A model generated the notes under the pieces. The model was given only the letters and a program-made list of their open reading frames with translations, was not told the origin of the DNA and searched no databases. 64,000 nt of DNA from an uncultured Litoreibacter sp. (GTDB lineage: Bacteria; Pseudomonadota; Alphaproteobacteria; Rhodobacterales; Rhodobacteraceae), in contig CANNGL010000002.1 of NCBI GenBank assembly GCA_947504205.1, positions 1-64,000 on the forward strand. The letters are read 5' to 3'. This document shows, piece after piece, positions 54,632-63,383 of this stretch (within the stretch, counting starts at the first letter, position 1; the number at the start of each line of letters is the position of its first letter). The translations under genes were made by a program, and so were the position numbers.

Positions 54632-55440
54632 TGATGGCGGAAACCACATATCGCGACTGCCCCGCCTGTGAGGCCAGTCAGGCCAGCCTGATTGCAGAAT
54701 ACTCACCCGATGACTGGCAGGTCAGCAGCTGTGAGACATGCGACTTTGTCTATCTCAAAAATCCTCCGGCATACGAAGCTCTGGAAGAGGATTTTGCCTG
54801 GGAAAAAACCTATGTGGAGAAGCGCGAAAAGACGCGCGGATCCACGGCCTTCTCGCCGCTGCAACGCGCAGTGCGTAAAAAGACCCGGCTCTTCACGCGG
54901 GACAGATCCCAGAAGATGCGCGGCTGGTTCAGCGATGGTCATGTGCTGGATGTGGGTTGCGGCAATGGCGGGCGCATCCCCGAACCGATGGTACCCTATG
55001 GGATCGAGCTGTCACGCCAGCTACATGCCCACGCGGACGCCTATATGCGATCGCGCGGCGGATACTGTGCGTTCGGCCCCGGGGCTGAGGCGATCTGGGA
55101 TTTTGACGAAGGTCAGTTCGACGGCATCATCATGAATTCCTATCTGGAACATGAGACGGCCGTGATGAAAGTTCTGAAAGGGGCCGCGCGCTGCCTGAAA
55201 CCAGATGGCGCGATCTATATCCGCGTTCCAAATTTCGGATCGCTCAACCGCAAGCTGATCGGCAAGACATGGTGTGGCTTCCGCTATCCTGATCATGTCA
55301 ATTACTTCACCCTGACGTCTCTGCGCCAAGTCGCAGCGGCAGCAGGGTTCACCCTGTCGGTGGTCAATCCAGTGACCCTACCGATCGACGACAATATCAA
55401 CGCGTTGCTGCGAAAACGCGACCATCAAGGAAGAGCTTAG
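54631..55440 (+). CDS. Methyltransferase with N-terminal zinc ribbon (sucC-sucD insert 3)
   Basis: 269 residues. The N-terminal CPAC...CETC pair (about residues 10-36) forms a zinc ribbon of the kind seen in sugar/C-methyltransferases, followed by a class I SAM domain: VLDVGCGNGGRIPEPM (motif I), FDGIIMNSYLEHE (motif II), and LKPDGAIYIRVPN (motif III). The first ATG overlaps the upstream stop (TGATG); ATG 54634 is an alternative. It is directly followed by sucD. Substrate unknown; a surface-sugar or small-molecule role is plausible. Confidence 0.82.
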   Translation: MMAETTYRDCPACEASQASLIAEYSPDDWQVSSCETCDFVYLKNPPAYEALEEDFAWEKTYVEKREKTRGSTAFSPLQRAVRKKTRLFTRDRSQKMRGWFSDGHVLDVGCGNGGRIPEPMVPYGIELSRQLHAHADAYMRSRGGYCAFGPGAEAIWDFDEGQFDGIIMNSYLEHETAVMKVLKGAARCLKPDGAIYIRVPNFGSLNRKLIGKTWCGFRYPDHVNYFTLTSLRQVAAAAGFTLSVVNPVTLPIDDNINALLRKRDHQGRA

Positions 55441-56322
55441 ATGTCAGTCCTCATCGATAAAGAAACCAAAGTCATCTGTCAGGGCCTGACCGGCTCACAA
55501 GGCACGTTCCACTCCGAACAGGCGATTGCCTATGGCACGCAGATGGTGGGCGGCGTAACGCCCGGCAAGGGCGGACAGACCCATCTCGACCTTCCGGTTT
55601 TCAACTCCTGCCACGAGGCCGTCGCAACGACGGGTGCAAATGCAACGGTGATCTACGTGCCACCACCCTTTGCCGCAGATTCCATCCTCGAAGCGATTGA
55701 CGCTGAGATCCCGCTGGTGGTGGCTATCACCGAAGGTATTCCCGTGCTCGACATGATGCGGGTGAAGCGCGCGCTTGAGGGCTCGTCCACAATCCTGATC
55801 GGTCCCAACTGCCCCGGCGTTATTACACCCGATGCCTGCAAGATCGGCATCATGCCGGGCCACATCCACAAACGCGGCTCGGTGGGCGTCGTGTCGCGCT
55901 CCGGCACACTGACCTATGAGGCCGTTAAGCAGACAACCGATGTGGGTCTCGGTCAGTCCACCTGCGTGGGCATCGGCGGCGACCCGATCAAGGGGACGGA
56001 ACATATCGACGTGCTGGAATGGTTCCTCGCCGATGACGAGACCGAAAGCATCATCATGATCGGGGAGATCGGAGGCAGCGCCGAGGAAGAAGCCGCGCAG
56101 TTCCTGAAAGACGAGGCCAAAAAAGGCCGCTCGAAACCGACCGCAGGCTTCATCGCCGGGCGCACCGCCCCTCCGGGTCGCCGCATGGGCCATGCCGGGG
56201 CGATCGTCGCAGGTGGCAAGGGCGGCGCCGAGGACAAGATCGAAGCCATGCGCTCCGCCGGGATCGTGGTCTCGGAAAGCCCCGCCGGTCTGGGCGAGGC
56301 GGTTCTGGAAGCCATCGGCTAA
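55441..56322 (+). CDS. sucD: Succinyl-CoA synthetase alpha subunit
   Basis: 293 residues with the CoA-binding Rossmann domain ([19 protein letters not shown]), [10 protein letters not shown], the SGTLTYE segment, and the phosphorylated active-site His in the GHAGAIV region near the C-terminus. It pairs with SucC encoded 2 kb upstream. It starts immediately after the methyltransferase stop. Confidence 0.98.
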   Translation: MSVLIDKETKVICQGLTGSQGTFHSEQAIAYGTQMVGGVTPGKGGQTHLDLPVFNSCHEAVATTGANATVIYVPPPFAADSILEAIDAEIPLVVAITEGIPVLDMMRVKRALEGSSTILIGPNCPGVITPDACKIGIMPGHIHKRGSVGVVSRSGTLTYEAVKQTTDVGLGQSTCVGIGGDPIKGTEHIDVLEWFLADDETESIIMIGEIGGSAEEEAAQFLKDEAKKGRSKPTAGFIAGRTAPPGRRMGHAGAIVAGGKGGAEDKIEAMRSAGIVVSESPAGLGEAVLEAIG

Positions 56323-56724
56323 ATGCTGAGTCGGTCGGGCATATGCCTTGAGGGAAGCGTCCGGCCCGAGGGTGGGCGTGAAGCGCCCGCCCTCGGGGGC
56401 GGGTCGGGCGCTGCCCGGCGTTGCCGCCAGGCGATCGATCTACTGGCGTACGGACTGACCTCTACTCAAGTTGCGGCAACCCATCACTCCGAGGAATTTG
56501 CAGAAATTCCTGATGGGCTAAACGCTATTTTGTTCTCGACCTATGAAGAACCAAACGTGGTGGCCTACGATTCCGTTCGCGTCTCAGCACCGCGTCTGGC
56601 CGAGTTCGCAAATCACATTTGTGACCACGACCACGCTCATATCGAACCCGTTGCGCCGCGCTTGATTCAACACATTCGCGGCTACAAGCGCGCTCACATC
56701 TATTGTTTGGGAGACCCAAAATGA
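56323..56724 (+). CDS. Doubtful 133-aa ORF between sucD and sucA
   Basis: The frame begins right after the sucD stop and overlaps the sucA start by 4 bp (ATGA). The first 40 residues come from a GC-rich palindromic repeat (56361-56420) and look non-protein. The last about 95 residues (LLAYGLTSTQVAATHH..., then HICDHDHAHIEP) look more protein-like and AT-richer. No family recognised. It may be a real orphan gene with a different start, or a decayed fragment. Confidence 0.35.
   Translation: MLSRSGICLEGSVRPEGGREAPALGGGSGAARRCRQAIDLLAYGLTSTQVAATHHSEEFAEIPDGLNAILFSTYEEPNVVAYDSVRVSAPRLAEFANHICDHDHAHIEPVAPRLIQHIRGYKRAHIYCLGDPK
56361..56420. repeat. GC-rich palindromic repeat, copy 1 (sucD-sucA)
   Basis: A 12-bp hairpin CGAGGGTGGGCG/CGCCCGCCCTCG (56367-56378 with 56384-56395, one G-U) followed by GGGTCGGGCGCTGCCCGG. 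The core CGAGGGTGGGCG-N4-GCGCCCGCC and the GGGTCGGGCGCTGCCCGG block recur between sucB and the next gene (61256-61349). Confidence 0.75.
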
Positions 56725-59681
56725 CCGACCAATCCCCCAATGACCAGTTCCATGCTTCCTCTTTCATGCAGGGGCACAATGCAGAGTATCTGGAACAGCT
56801 CTACGCCCGGTATGCCGAGAACCCCAATGCGGTGGACGAGGCATGGGCCGCTTTCTTCAAGGAGCTGGGCGATGCCGATCAGGCACAGGCCGAGGCGGCG
56901 GGACCGTCCTGGGCACGCAATGACTGGCCCCCTGCCCCTCAGGATGATCTGACAGCCGCGCTGGACGGGCAATGGCCGGCTGATCCGAAAGACGCAAACA
57001 AAGCCGCAGAAAAAATCCGCGCGAAGGCCGACGAGAAAGGTGTCGAGATTTCCGACACCGCCATCCGCAATGCGGTGCTCGACTCCATCCGCGCCATCAT
57101 GTTGATCCGGGCCTACCGGATCCGGGGGCATCTGGCCGCTGATCTTGACCCGCTCGGCATGCGCGAGGAAACCAGCCACCCGGAACTCGACCCAACATCC
57201 TACGGCTTCACCGAAGCGGATATGGATCGCCCAATCTTCATCGACAATGTCCTTGGGCTGGAAATGGCCTCGATGCGCGACATCGTGGCCATCGTCAAAC
57301 GCACCTATTGCGGCACCTTTGCCCTTCAATACATGCACATATCGAACCCCGAGGAAGCCGGATGGCTCAAGGAACGGATCGAGGGGTATGACAAGGAAAT
57401 CAGCTTCACCAAGAACGGCCGGAAAGCCATTCTGAACAGTCTGGTGGAGGCGGAAGGCTTCGAAAAATTCCTGCACGTCAAATACATGGGCACCAAACGC
57501 TTCGGTCTCGATGGTGGTGAGGCGCTCGTGCCGGCGATGGAGCAGATCATCAAACGCGGCGGCCAATTGGGCATCCGTGATATCGTCATCGGCATGCCGC
57601 ACCGTGGCCGTTTGTCGGTCCTCGCGAATGTGATGGAAAAGCCTTACAAAGCTATCTTCAACGAGTTTCAGGGCGGCAGCTTCAAACCCGAAGATGTCGA
57701 TGGCTCAGGCGATGTGAAGTACCATCTTGGCGCATCTTCGGACCGGGAGTTCGACGGCAACACCGTTCACCTGTCACTGACTGCCAACCCCTCTCACCTG
57801 GAGGCGGTCAATCCTGTCGTTCTGGGCAAGGTCCGCGCCAAGCAGGACCAGCTCAATGACGAGGACCGCACGGCTGTGATGGGCATCCTGCTTCACGGCG
57901 ATGCTGCGTTTGCCGGACAAGGCGTTGTGGCCGAAGGGTTTGGCCTTTCGGGCCTGCGCGGCCACAAAACCGGCGGCACTATGCACATTGTGGTCAACAA
58001 CCAGATCGGCTTTACGACCGCGCCGCATTTCTCGCGCTCGTCTCCCTATCCGACCGATATTGCGCTCATGGTGGAAGCCCCGATCTTCCATGTGAATGGC
58101 GATGACCCCGAGGCCGTCGTTCACGCTGCGCGCGTTGCCACCGAATTCCGCCAGAAATTCCACAAGGACGTGGTGCTCGACATCATCTGCTATCGCCGAT
58201 TTGGCCACAACGAAGGCGACGAGCCGATGTTCACCAACCCATTGATGTATAAGAAGATTAAGGGCCACAAGACGACGCTGACCCTCTATACCGAGCGCCT
58301 TGTGCAGGACGGTCTGATCCCCGAAGGTGAGATCGAGGACATGAAGGCAAGCTTTCAGGCTTACCTGAATGAGGAATTCGAAGCCGGAAAGGACTACAAG
58401 CCCAACAAGGCCGATTGGCTGGACGGGAAATGGTCCCATCTGGATGCGCGCGGAGAGGAATACCAACGCGGCAAAACGGCGATCAGCAAGGACACCTTCG
58501 ATCAGGTGGGCAAAGCACTTTGCGCCGCACCCGATGGCTTTCCACTGCACAAAACCGTGGGCCGATTGCTCGATGCCAAAAAGGCGATGTTCGAGAAAGG
58601 CGAAGGCTTTGACTGGGCGACAGGCGAAGCGCTGGCCTTCGGTTCACTTCTGACAGAGGGCTACCCGGTGCGTCTGGCCGGTCAGGATTCCACACGCGGC
58701 ACCTTCTCCCAGCGCCACTCAGGTCTGGTCAATCAGGAGACGGAGGAGCGCTACTACCCGCTGAACAATATTCGCGACGGGCAAGCCCATTACGAAGTGA
58801 TCGACTCGATGCTGTCGGAATACGCTGTGCTCGGCTTCGAATATGGCTACTCGCTGGCCGAACCCAATGCGCTGACGCTCTGGGAAGCGCAGTTCGGTGA
58901 CTTTGCCAACGGTGCGCAGATCATGTTCGACCAGTTCATCTCGTCTGGCGAAAGCAAATGGTTGCGAATGTCGGGCCTCGTCTGCCTTTTGCCGCACGGG
59001 TTTGAAGGTCAGGGGCCAGAGCACTCCTCCGCGCGTCTCGAACGCTTCCTGCAGATGTGTGGCGGGGACAACTGGATCGTTGCCAACTGTACGACGCCTG
59101 CAAACTACTTCCACATTCTGCGCCGTCAGATCCATCGCGATTTCCGCAAGCCGTTGATCATGATGACCCCGAAATCACTGCTGCGGCACAAGCTGGCGGT
59201 CTCCACCGCCGATGAATTCACCAATGGTTCAAGCTTCCACCGCGTGCTCTGGGATGACGCCCAACAAGGCAATTCCGACACCAAACTGGTGACCGATGAC
59301 AAGATCAAGCGCGTGGTGATGTGCTCCGGCAAGGTTTATTACGACCTGCTGGAGGAACGCGACGCCCGCGGCATCGACGATATCTACATCATGCGGTTCG
59401 AGCAGTTCTATCCCTTCCCCGCGATCTCCGCGGTCAAGGAACTGGAACGCTTCAAACAGGCCGATATGGTCTGGTGTCAGGAAGAACCCAAGAACCAGGG
59501 CGCCTGGTCTTTCATGGAGCCCAATATCGAATGGGTTCTGACCCGCATCGACGCCAAAAACACGCGGCCCAACTACGTTGGTCGCTCGGCCGCCGCCTCA
59601 CCCGCCACGGGTCTGGCCTCTCGACATAAAGCTGAACAACAAGCGCTCGTGAACGATGCGCTGACACTCGAAGGGAATTGA
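56721..59681 (+). CDS. sucA: 2-oxoglutarate dehydrogenase E1 component
   Basis: 986 residues. The N-terminal lipoyl-binding helper segment (SFMQGHNAEYLEQLYARYAENP) is characteristic of E1o. The thiamine-PP domain carries GMPHRGRLSVLANVM, the GD...N motif in HGDAAFAGQGVV, and NNQIGFTT. It decarboxylates 2-oxoglutarate and reductively succinylates E2 lipoyl groups. Start at ATG 56721 with GGGAGACC upstream. sucB follows after 3 bp. Confidence 0.99.
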   Translation: MTDQSPNDQFHASSFMQGHNAEYLEQLYARYAENPNAVDEAWAAFFKELGDADQAQAEAAGPSWARNDWPPAPQDDLTAALDGQWPADPKDANKAAEKIRAKADEKGVEISDTAIRNAVLDSIRAIMLIRAYRIRGHLAADLDPLGMREETSHPELDPTSYGFTEADMDRPIFIDNVLGLEMASMRDIVAIVKRTYCGTFALQYMHISNPEEAGWLKERIEGYDKEISFTKNGRKAILNSLVEAEGFEKFLHVKYMGTKRFGLDGGEALVPAMEQIIKRGGQLGIRDIVIGMPHRGRLSVLANVMEKPYKAIFNEFQGGSFKPEDVDGSGDVKYHLGASSDREFDGNTVHLSLTANPSHLEAVNPVVLGKVRAKQDQLNDEDRTAVMGILLHGDAAFAGQGVVAEGFGLSGLRGHKTGGTMHIVVNNQIGFTTAPHFSRSSPYPTDIALMVEAPIFHVNGDDPEAVVHAARVATEFRQKFHKDVVLDIICYRRFGHNEGDEPMFTNPLMYKKIKGHKTTLTLYTERLVQDGLIPEGEIEDMKASFQAYLNEEFEAGKDYKPNKADWLDGKWSHLDARGEEYQRGKTAISKDTFDQVGKALCAAPDGFPLHKTVGRLLDAKKAMFEKGEGFDWATGEALAFGSLLTEGYPVRLAGQDSTRGTFSQRHSGLVNQETEERYYPLNNIRDGQAHYEVIDSMLSEYAVLGFEYGYSLAEPNALTLWEAQFGDFANGAQIMFDQFISSGESKWLRMSGLVCLLPHGFEGQGPEHSSARLERFLQMCGGDNWIVANCTTPANYFHILRRQIHRDFRKPLIMMTPKSLLRHKLAVSTADEFTNGSSFHRVLWDDAQQGNSDTKLVTDDKIKRVVMCSGKVYYDLLEERDARGIDDIYIMRFEQFYPFPAISAVKELERFKQADMVWCQEEPKNQGAWSFMEPNIEWVLTRIDAKNTRPNYVGRSAAASPATGLASRHKAEQQALVNDALTLEGN

Positions 59682-59684
59682 TCC

Positions 59685-61232
59685 ATGACTGATGTACGCG
59701 TACCGACCCTCGGCGAAAGCGTGACCGAGGCCACCGTCGCCACTTGGTTCAAGAAGCCCGGCGACAGCGTCGCCGTGGACGAGATGCTCTGCGAACTGGA
59801 GACCGATAAGGTCACCGTCGAAGTCCCCTCACCCGTCGCTGGCACCTTGTCAGAGATCGTCGCAGCCGAAGGGGAAACCGTCGGCGTCGACGCCCTGCTT
59901 GCGCAGATCAGCGAAGGCGACAGCGCCCCGGCCCCAAAGGCCGAGGAGAAACCCGCCGAACCCGCAGCCGCCGATGAAGCCCCCGCCGAGGCCCCCAAGG
60001 ACGCCCCCAAAGGCGGCTCGGATGTGCCCGTGATGGTCCCGACCTTGGGCGAAAGCGTCACGGAAGCGACCGTGTCGACATGGTTCAAGAAGGAAGGCGA
60101 TCAGGTCAATGCGGACGACATGCTCTGCGAGTTGGAAACCGACAAGGTTTCGGTCGAGGTCCCGGCCCCGGCCTCTGGCGTCCTGACCAAGATCATGGCG
60201 AAAGAAGGCGACACGGTCGAAGCTGGTGGACAACTGGCCGTGATGTCGGATGGCGGCAGCGGCGCAGTTGCCCACTCCGTCGAGGATGGCACACCCGAAA
60301 CAACCACCGCACCCGCCGCGCAGGGCGGCAAGGATGTCGAAGATGCTCCGTCCGCCAAGAAAATGATGGCGGAAAACAACCTGACCTCCGATCAGGTCAC
60401 GGGCACAGGAAAGGACGGGCGCGTGATGAAAGAAGATGTTCAGAAGGCGCTAGCCGCGGCACCCGCTGCCGCCAGCGCTCCTGCACCTGCCGCAGCAGCA
60501 GCGCCCCGTGCGCCAGTGCCCGCCGATGATGCATCGCGCGAAGAACGGGTCAAGATGACCCGCCTGCGCCAGACTATCGCCAAACGCCTGAAAGACAGCC
60601 AGAACACCGCCGCCATGCTGACGACCTATAACGAGGTCGACATGGGCGCGGTGATGGATTTGCGCAGCGAATACAAAGACTTGTTCTTGAAAAAGCACGG
60701 CGTAAAGCTGGGCTTCATGTCGTTTTTCACTAAGGCCTGCTGCCACGCGTTGAAAGAAGTGCCCGAGGTCAATGCAGAGATCGACGGCACGGAGATCGTC
60801 TACAAGAACTACGTGCATATGGGCATCGCCGCGGGCACGCCCACGGGCCTTGTCGTCCCGGTGATCCGTGACGCCGACAGCATGTCCTTCGCTGATATCG
60901 AGAAGGCAATTGCCGAGAAAGGCGCGAAAGCCCGCGACGGCAAACTGTCGATGGCCGAGATGCAAGGCGGATCGTTCACCATCTCAAACGGTGGCGTCTA
61001 CGGCTCGCTCATGTCCTCGCCGATCCTGAACCCGCCACAGTCCGGCATCCTTGGCATGCACAAGATTCAGGACCGCCCGATGGCCATCGGTGGAGAGGTC
61101 GTCATCCGCCCGATGATGTATCTGGCACTGTCCTACGACCACCGGATCGTCGACGGCAAAGGCGCCGTGACGTTCCTCGTGCGCGTCAAAGAGGCCTTGG
61201 AAGATCCGCGACGGTTGTTGATGGATTTGTAA
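59685..61232 (+). CDS. sucB: Dihydrolipoamide succinyltransferase E2 with two lipoyl domains
   Basis: 515 residues. Two tandem lipoyl domains, each with an ETDKV-x-VEVP site (lipoyl-Lys near residues 43 and 150), are joined by Ala/Pro-rich linkers, then a peripheral-subunit-binding domain ([25 protein letters not shown]) and the CoA-dependent catalytic domain ending [19 protein letters not shown] with the His-Asp pair. E. coli SucB has a single lipoyl domain. Forms the E2 core of the 2-oxoglutarate dehydrogenase complex. Confidence 0.98.
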   Translation: MTDVRVPTLGESVTEATVATWFKKPGDSVAVDEMLCELETDKVTVEVPSPVAGTLSEIVAAEGETVGVDALLAQISEGDSAPAPKAEEKPAEPAAADEAPAEAPKDAPKGGSDVPVMVPTLGESVTEATVSTWFKKEGDQVNADDMLCELETDKVSVEVPAPASGVLTKIMAKEGDTVEAGGQLAVMSDGGSGAVAHSVEDGTPETTTAPAAQGGKDVEDAPSAKKMMAENNLTSDQVTGTGKDGRVMKEDVQKALAAAPAAASAPAPAAAAAPRAPVPADDASREERVKMTRLRQTIAKRLKDSQNTAAMLTTYNEVDMGAVMDLRSEYKDLFLKKHGVKLGFMSFFTKACCHALKEVPEVNAEIDGTEIVYKNYVHMGIAAGTPTGLVVPVIRDADSMSFADIEKAIAEKGAKARDGKLSMAEMQGGSFTISNGGVYGSLMSSPILNPPQSGILGMHKIQDRPMAIGGEVVIRPMMYLALSYDHRIVDGKGAVTFLVRVKEALEDPRRLLMDL

Positions 61233-61255
61233 TCGGATGACCCACACCAAACACA

Positions 61256-61347
61256 GGGCAGCGCCCGACCCGAGGGTGGGCGAGAAGCGCCCGCCCGTAA
61301 AACCGCAGGTTTTCCTTCGGCAAAACGAGGCGGGTCGGGCGCTGCCC
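61256..61347. repeat. GC-rich palindromic repeat, copy 2 (after sucB)
   Basis: A perfect 17-bp inverted repeat (61256-61272 with 61331-61347, arm GGGCAGCGCCCGACCCG) encloses CGAGGGTGGGCG-N4-GCGCCCGCC, which is shared with the sucD-sucA copy. It lies 24 bp past the sucB stop and ahead of an orphan gene. Confidence 0.8.
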
Positions 61348-61436
61348 GGATCGCTATGCGACCGGGCTGTTTCTGGCAAACGCGAAGCAAATGATCTTGT
61401 TCATGCTCGAATTGAACCCTTAATCGGGCTCAGCTA

Positions 61437-61946
61437 ATGGCCCGTCGATCCAAAGAAGAATTGCTGGCTGAATTCCACCGCCTCTATGATATCTTCGAGG
61501 TTACTCTGGATATTCAGGATGAGTTGAATCCCGGCCTGTTTGATCGGAGATTGATCACAACCAGGGCCCACATGTTGGAGTGGGTTGATGCAAAACAAGC
61601 GACATTGAGCCAAGCGATTTCCGGTGCAAGAGAAGCCATCAACGACACGTATGAGACCTATCATTTCGGCGCCAGGAATCAGTCGCCAGAAGAGTCCAAA
61701 ATAACCGAGTATTTTCTAACCAGATATAGAGAAATCACCGGGCGTGACTACTTTGCGGATGCAGGGCGCGCTGATAGAATGGCCAAGAAGATCATCAAGC
61801 GTGGGCACATCAAGTCGCCCGAAGAGTTTCGTCTGCTCAACATGTTCGCCAGCGACGTGGACCAAACGTCACTAAGCAAAGAAGAGTACCAAACCGCAAA
61901 CCGTCTCATGTCCACATACGAAGACACAGCCAACCCAGAAACGTAG
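61437..61946 (+). CDS. Orphan 169-aa protein after sucB
   Basis: A helical, charged protein beginning MARRSKEELLAEFHRLYDIFEV; no family recognised. The base composition is AT-richer than sucB. Its TAG stop is formed by the head of a REP hairpin (61943). No strong ribosome binding site precedes the ATG (GGGCTCAGCTA). Together with the upstream palindrome and the REP it looks like an inserted accessory gene. Confidence 0.62.
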   Translation: MARRSKEELLAEFHRLYDIFEVTLDIQDELNPGLFDRRLITTRAHMLEWVDAKQATLSQAISGAREAINDTYETYHFGARNQSPEESKITEYFLTRYREITGRDYFADAGRADRMAKKIIKRGHIKSPEEFRLLNMFASDVDQTSLSKEEYQTANRLMSTYEDTANPET

Positions 61947-61964
61947 GGTGGGTTTCCCACCCAC
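61943..61964. repeat. REP-like hairpin GTAGGGTGGG...
   Basis: GTA plus a perfect 7-bp stem GGGTGGG/CCCACCC with a TTT loop (61946-61962). Same head (GTAGGGTG) as the RAYT-linked REPs at 25789-25875. It follows the orphan gene and precedes a MAPEG gene. Confidence 0.7.
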
Positions 61965-61985
61965 GCGCCAACAATGAGGTCCATC

Positions 61986-62375
61986 ATGCTCACCTCCGAA
62001 CTCTCCATCCTCGCCCTCTACGGTCTGCTTGTGGCGATCACGTTGATCCTGCAAGCCACGGGCACGATGAACCAACTTGGCATGGGCTACCTTCTGTCAT
62101 CGCGCGATGAGGGGCGCACCGCGCAAGGCATTGCCGCGCGGCTCGACCGGGCCTTGTCAAACTCTGTCACGGCAATGGCGCTGTTTGCCCCGGCGGTCCT
62201 TATCATAGCGCTGCGCGACCAGCCTTCCGGCTCCAGCCTGCTGGCCGCTCAGGTCTTTCTGGCGGCGCGCGTTGTCTATCTGCCCGCTTATGCCTTCAAG
62301 ATTACCGGCCTTCGCAGCCTCGCCTGGACCGTCGGCTTCTTCGCCACGGTTCTGCTTTACTTCATGGCGCTCTGA
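61986..62375 (+). CDS. MAPEG family membrane protein (copy 1)
   Basis: 129 residues, four transmembrane helices. The MAPEG-like pattern is RLDRALSNSVTAMALFAP after helix 1, and a YLPAYAFKITGLRSLAWTVGF C-terminal region. MAPEG proteins include glutathione transferases and eicosanoid enzymes, but bacterial functions are mostly unknown. ATG 61986 is preferred because GAGG precedes it; an ATG 12 bp earlier is possible. A second MAPEG gene lies one gene downstream. Confidence 0.85.
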   Translation: MLTSELSILALYGLLVAITLILQATGTMNQLGMGYLLSSRDEGRTAQGIAARLDRALSNSVTAMALFAPAVLIIALRDQPSGSSLLAAQVFLAARVVYLPAYAFKITGLRSLAWTVGFFATVLLYFMAL

Positions 62376-62379
62376 GCGG

Positions 62380-62823
62380 ATGCGAGGCCTGCTTGTGAAA
62401 TTGCGTTTGTCGGGATTGGCGATCTGCCTCGCTTCGATCACCGCCCTGCCCGCCGTGGGACAAACGCAAGAGACATGGGCGAAAGCCGAGGCTCTGGTTG
62501 GCACGCATGCTGACCTCCATCGCGCGGCTCTTATGTGTTATGGCCATGACACGCCCGACTACGACCAGACCTTGACCGACTGGGAATTGCGGTTTCGGGC
62601 GACATTGCGTCTGTTGCAGCGCAACGGTTACTCTGATGAGGCGAGCTTGCGCCTGCGCGGTGATTATGGCCCGGCCGCCATCTTCCCGTCCCGGCTCTAT
62701 TCAAAAGCCGAACTCAAGGAGGGCTGCAAATCGATGCAGGTGCAATTCAAGCAGTTTGAAAATCGGGAGTTCACATCGCTTTTGACATCCGTCCGACGCC
62801 TGCTTCAGCAGGCCTCCAAGTAA
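62380..62823 (+). CDS. Secreted hypothetical protein between two MAPEG genes
   Basis: 147 residues from MRGLLVKLRL with a signal peptide (cleaved near PAVGQ), then helical segments with two cysteines (LMCYGHD, EGCKSM). It starts 4 bp after the MAPEG stop, so it is co-transcribed and probably coupled. No family recognised. Confidence 0.72.
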   Translation: MRGLLVKLRLSGLAICLASITALPAVGQTQETWAKAEALVGTHADLHRAALMCYGHDTPDYDQTLTDWELRFRATLRLLQRNGYSDEASLRLRGDYGPAAIFPSRLYSKAELKEGCKSMQVQFKQFENREFTSLLTSVRRLLQQASK

Positions 62824-62851
62824 CCCCAGAATCTCTTTCCGGAGCAGCCTA

Positions 62852-63262
62852 GTGACCACCGAGCTTTATGTCCTCACCCTCGCAGCCCTCTTGCAGGTCG
62901 TTCAATATGTCCTGATGGCCGTCCCCGCCAATCTCGAACTTGGCGTCGGCAAGACCCTGAGCCCACGCGATCCGGACCGGATGGACAAGCCCCTGCAAGA
63001 ACAGATGAGCCCCGTGACAGGCCGCCTCTACCGCGCGCTCAACAATCACTTCGAAGGGCTGATCCTGTTCACCATCGCCGTGGTCGTCGTCACGCTGGCC
63101 GATCAATCCAGCCCGGTGACGCGCTTTTGTGCTCATACCTATCTGATTGCCCGACTGATCTACATTCCGGCCTATGCTCAGGGTCTGCGCCCCTGGCGGT
63201 CGTTGATCTGGTTTGTCGGGTTTGCTGCGACCGTGACAATGCTGATCGCAGCGCTTATCTGA
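62852..63262 (+). CDS. MAPEG family membrane protein (copy 2, GTG start)
   Basis: 136 residues from GTG 62852 with CCGGAGCAG upstream. Four transmembrane helices and the MAPEG pattern RLYRALNNHFEGLILFTIAVV, then YIPAYAQGLRPWRSLIWFVGF. A paralogue of the copy at 61986 (shared L-R-ALSN/NH segment and Y[IL]PAYA motif). It closes the accessory block before lpd. Confidence 0.87.
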   Translation: MTTELYVLTLAALLQVVQYVLMAVPANLELGVGKTLSPRDPDRMDKPLQEQMSPVTGRLYRALNNHFEGLILFTIAVVVVTLADQSSPVTRFCAHTYLIARLIYIPAYAQGLRPWRSLIWFVGFAATVTMLIAALI

Positions 63263-63305
63263 TGCAGAGCGGGCCTGAACATTCTGGCAAGATCGACCGG
63301 CAAGT

Positions 63306-63348
63306 GCCATACGCGAGCCATACGTCCAGCCATACGCTCTGCCATACG
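63306..63348. repeat. Four GCCATACG direct repeats upstream of lpd
   Basis: GCCATACG at 63306-63313, 63317-63324, 63329-63336 and 63341-63348 (periods 11, 12, 12). The spacing is close to one helical turn. It lies 36 bp before the lpd ATG, between it and the upstream MAPEG gene. Possibly a cooperative binding site or a slipped-strand repeat. Confidence 0.6.
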
Positions 63349-63383
63349 CAGTCTGGCGCCCCAAGAAGGTAAGGAGATACCCA

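Noticed and set aside
61556-61566. Isolated TTGATCACAA inside the 61437 gene
   Set aside because: Resembles half of the sdh/suc operator pair but is single, lacks the 20-bp partner and lies within coding sequence.
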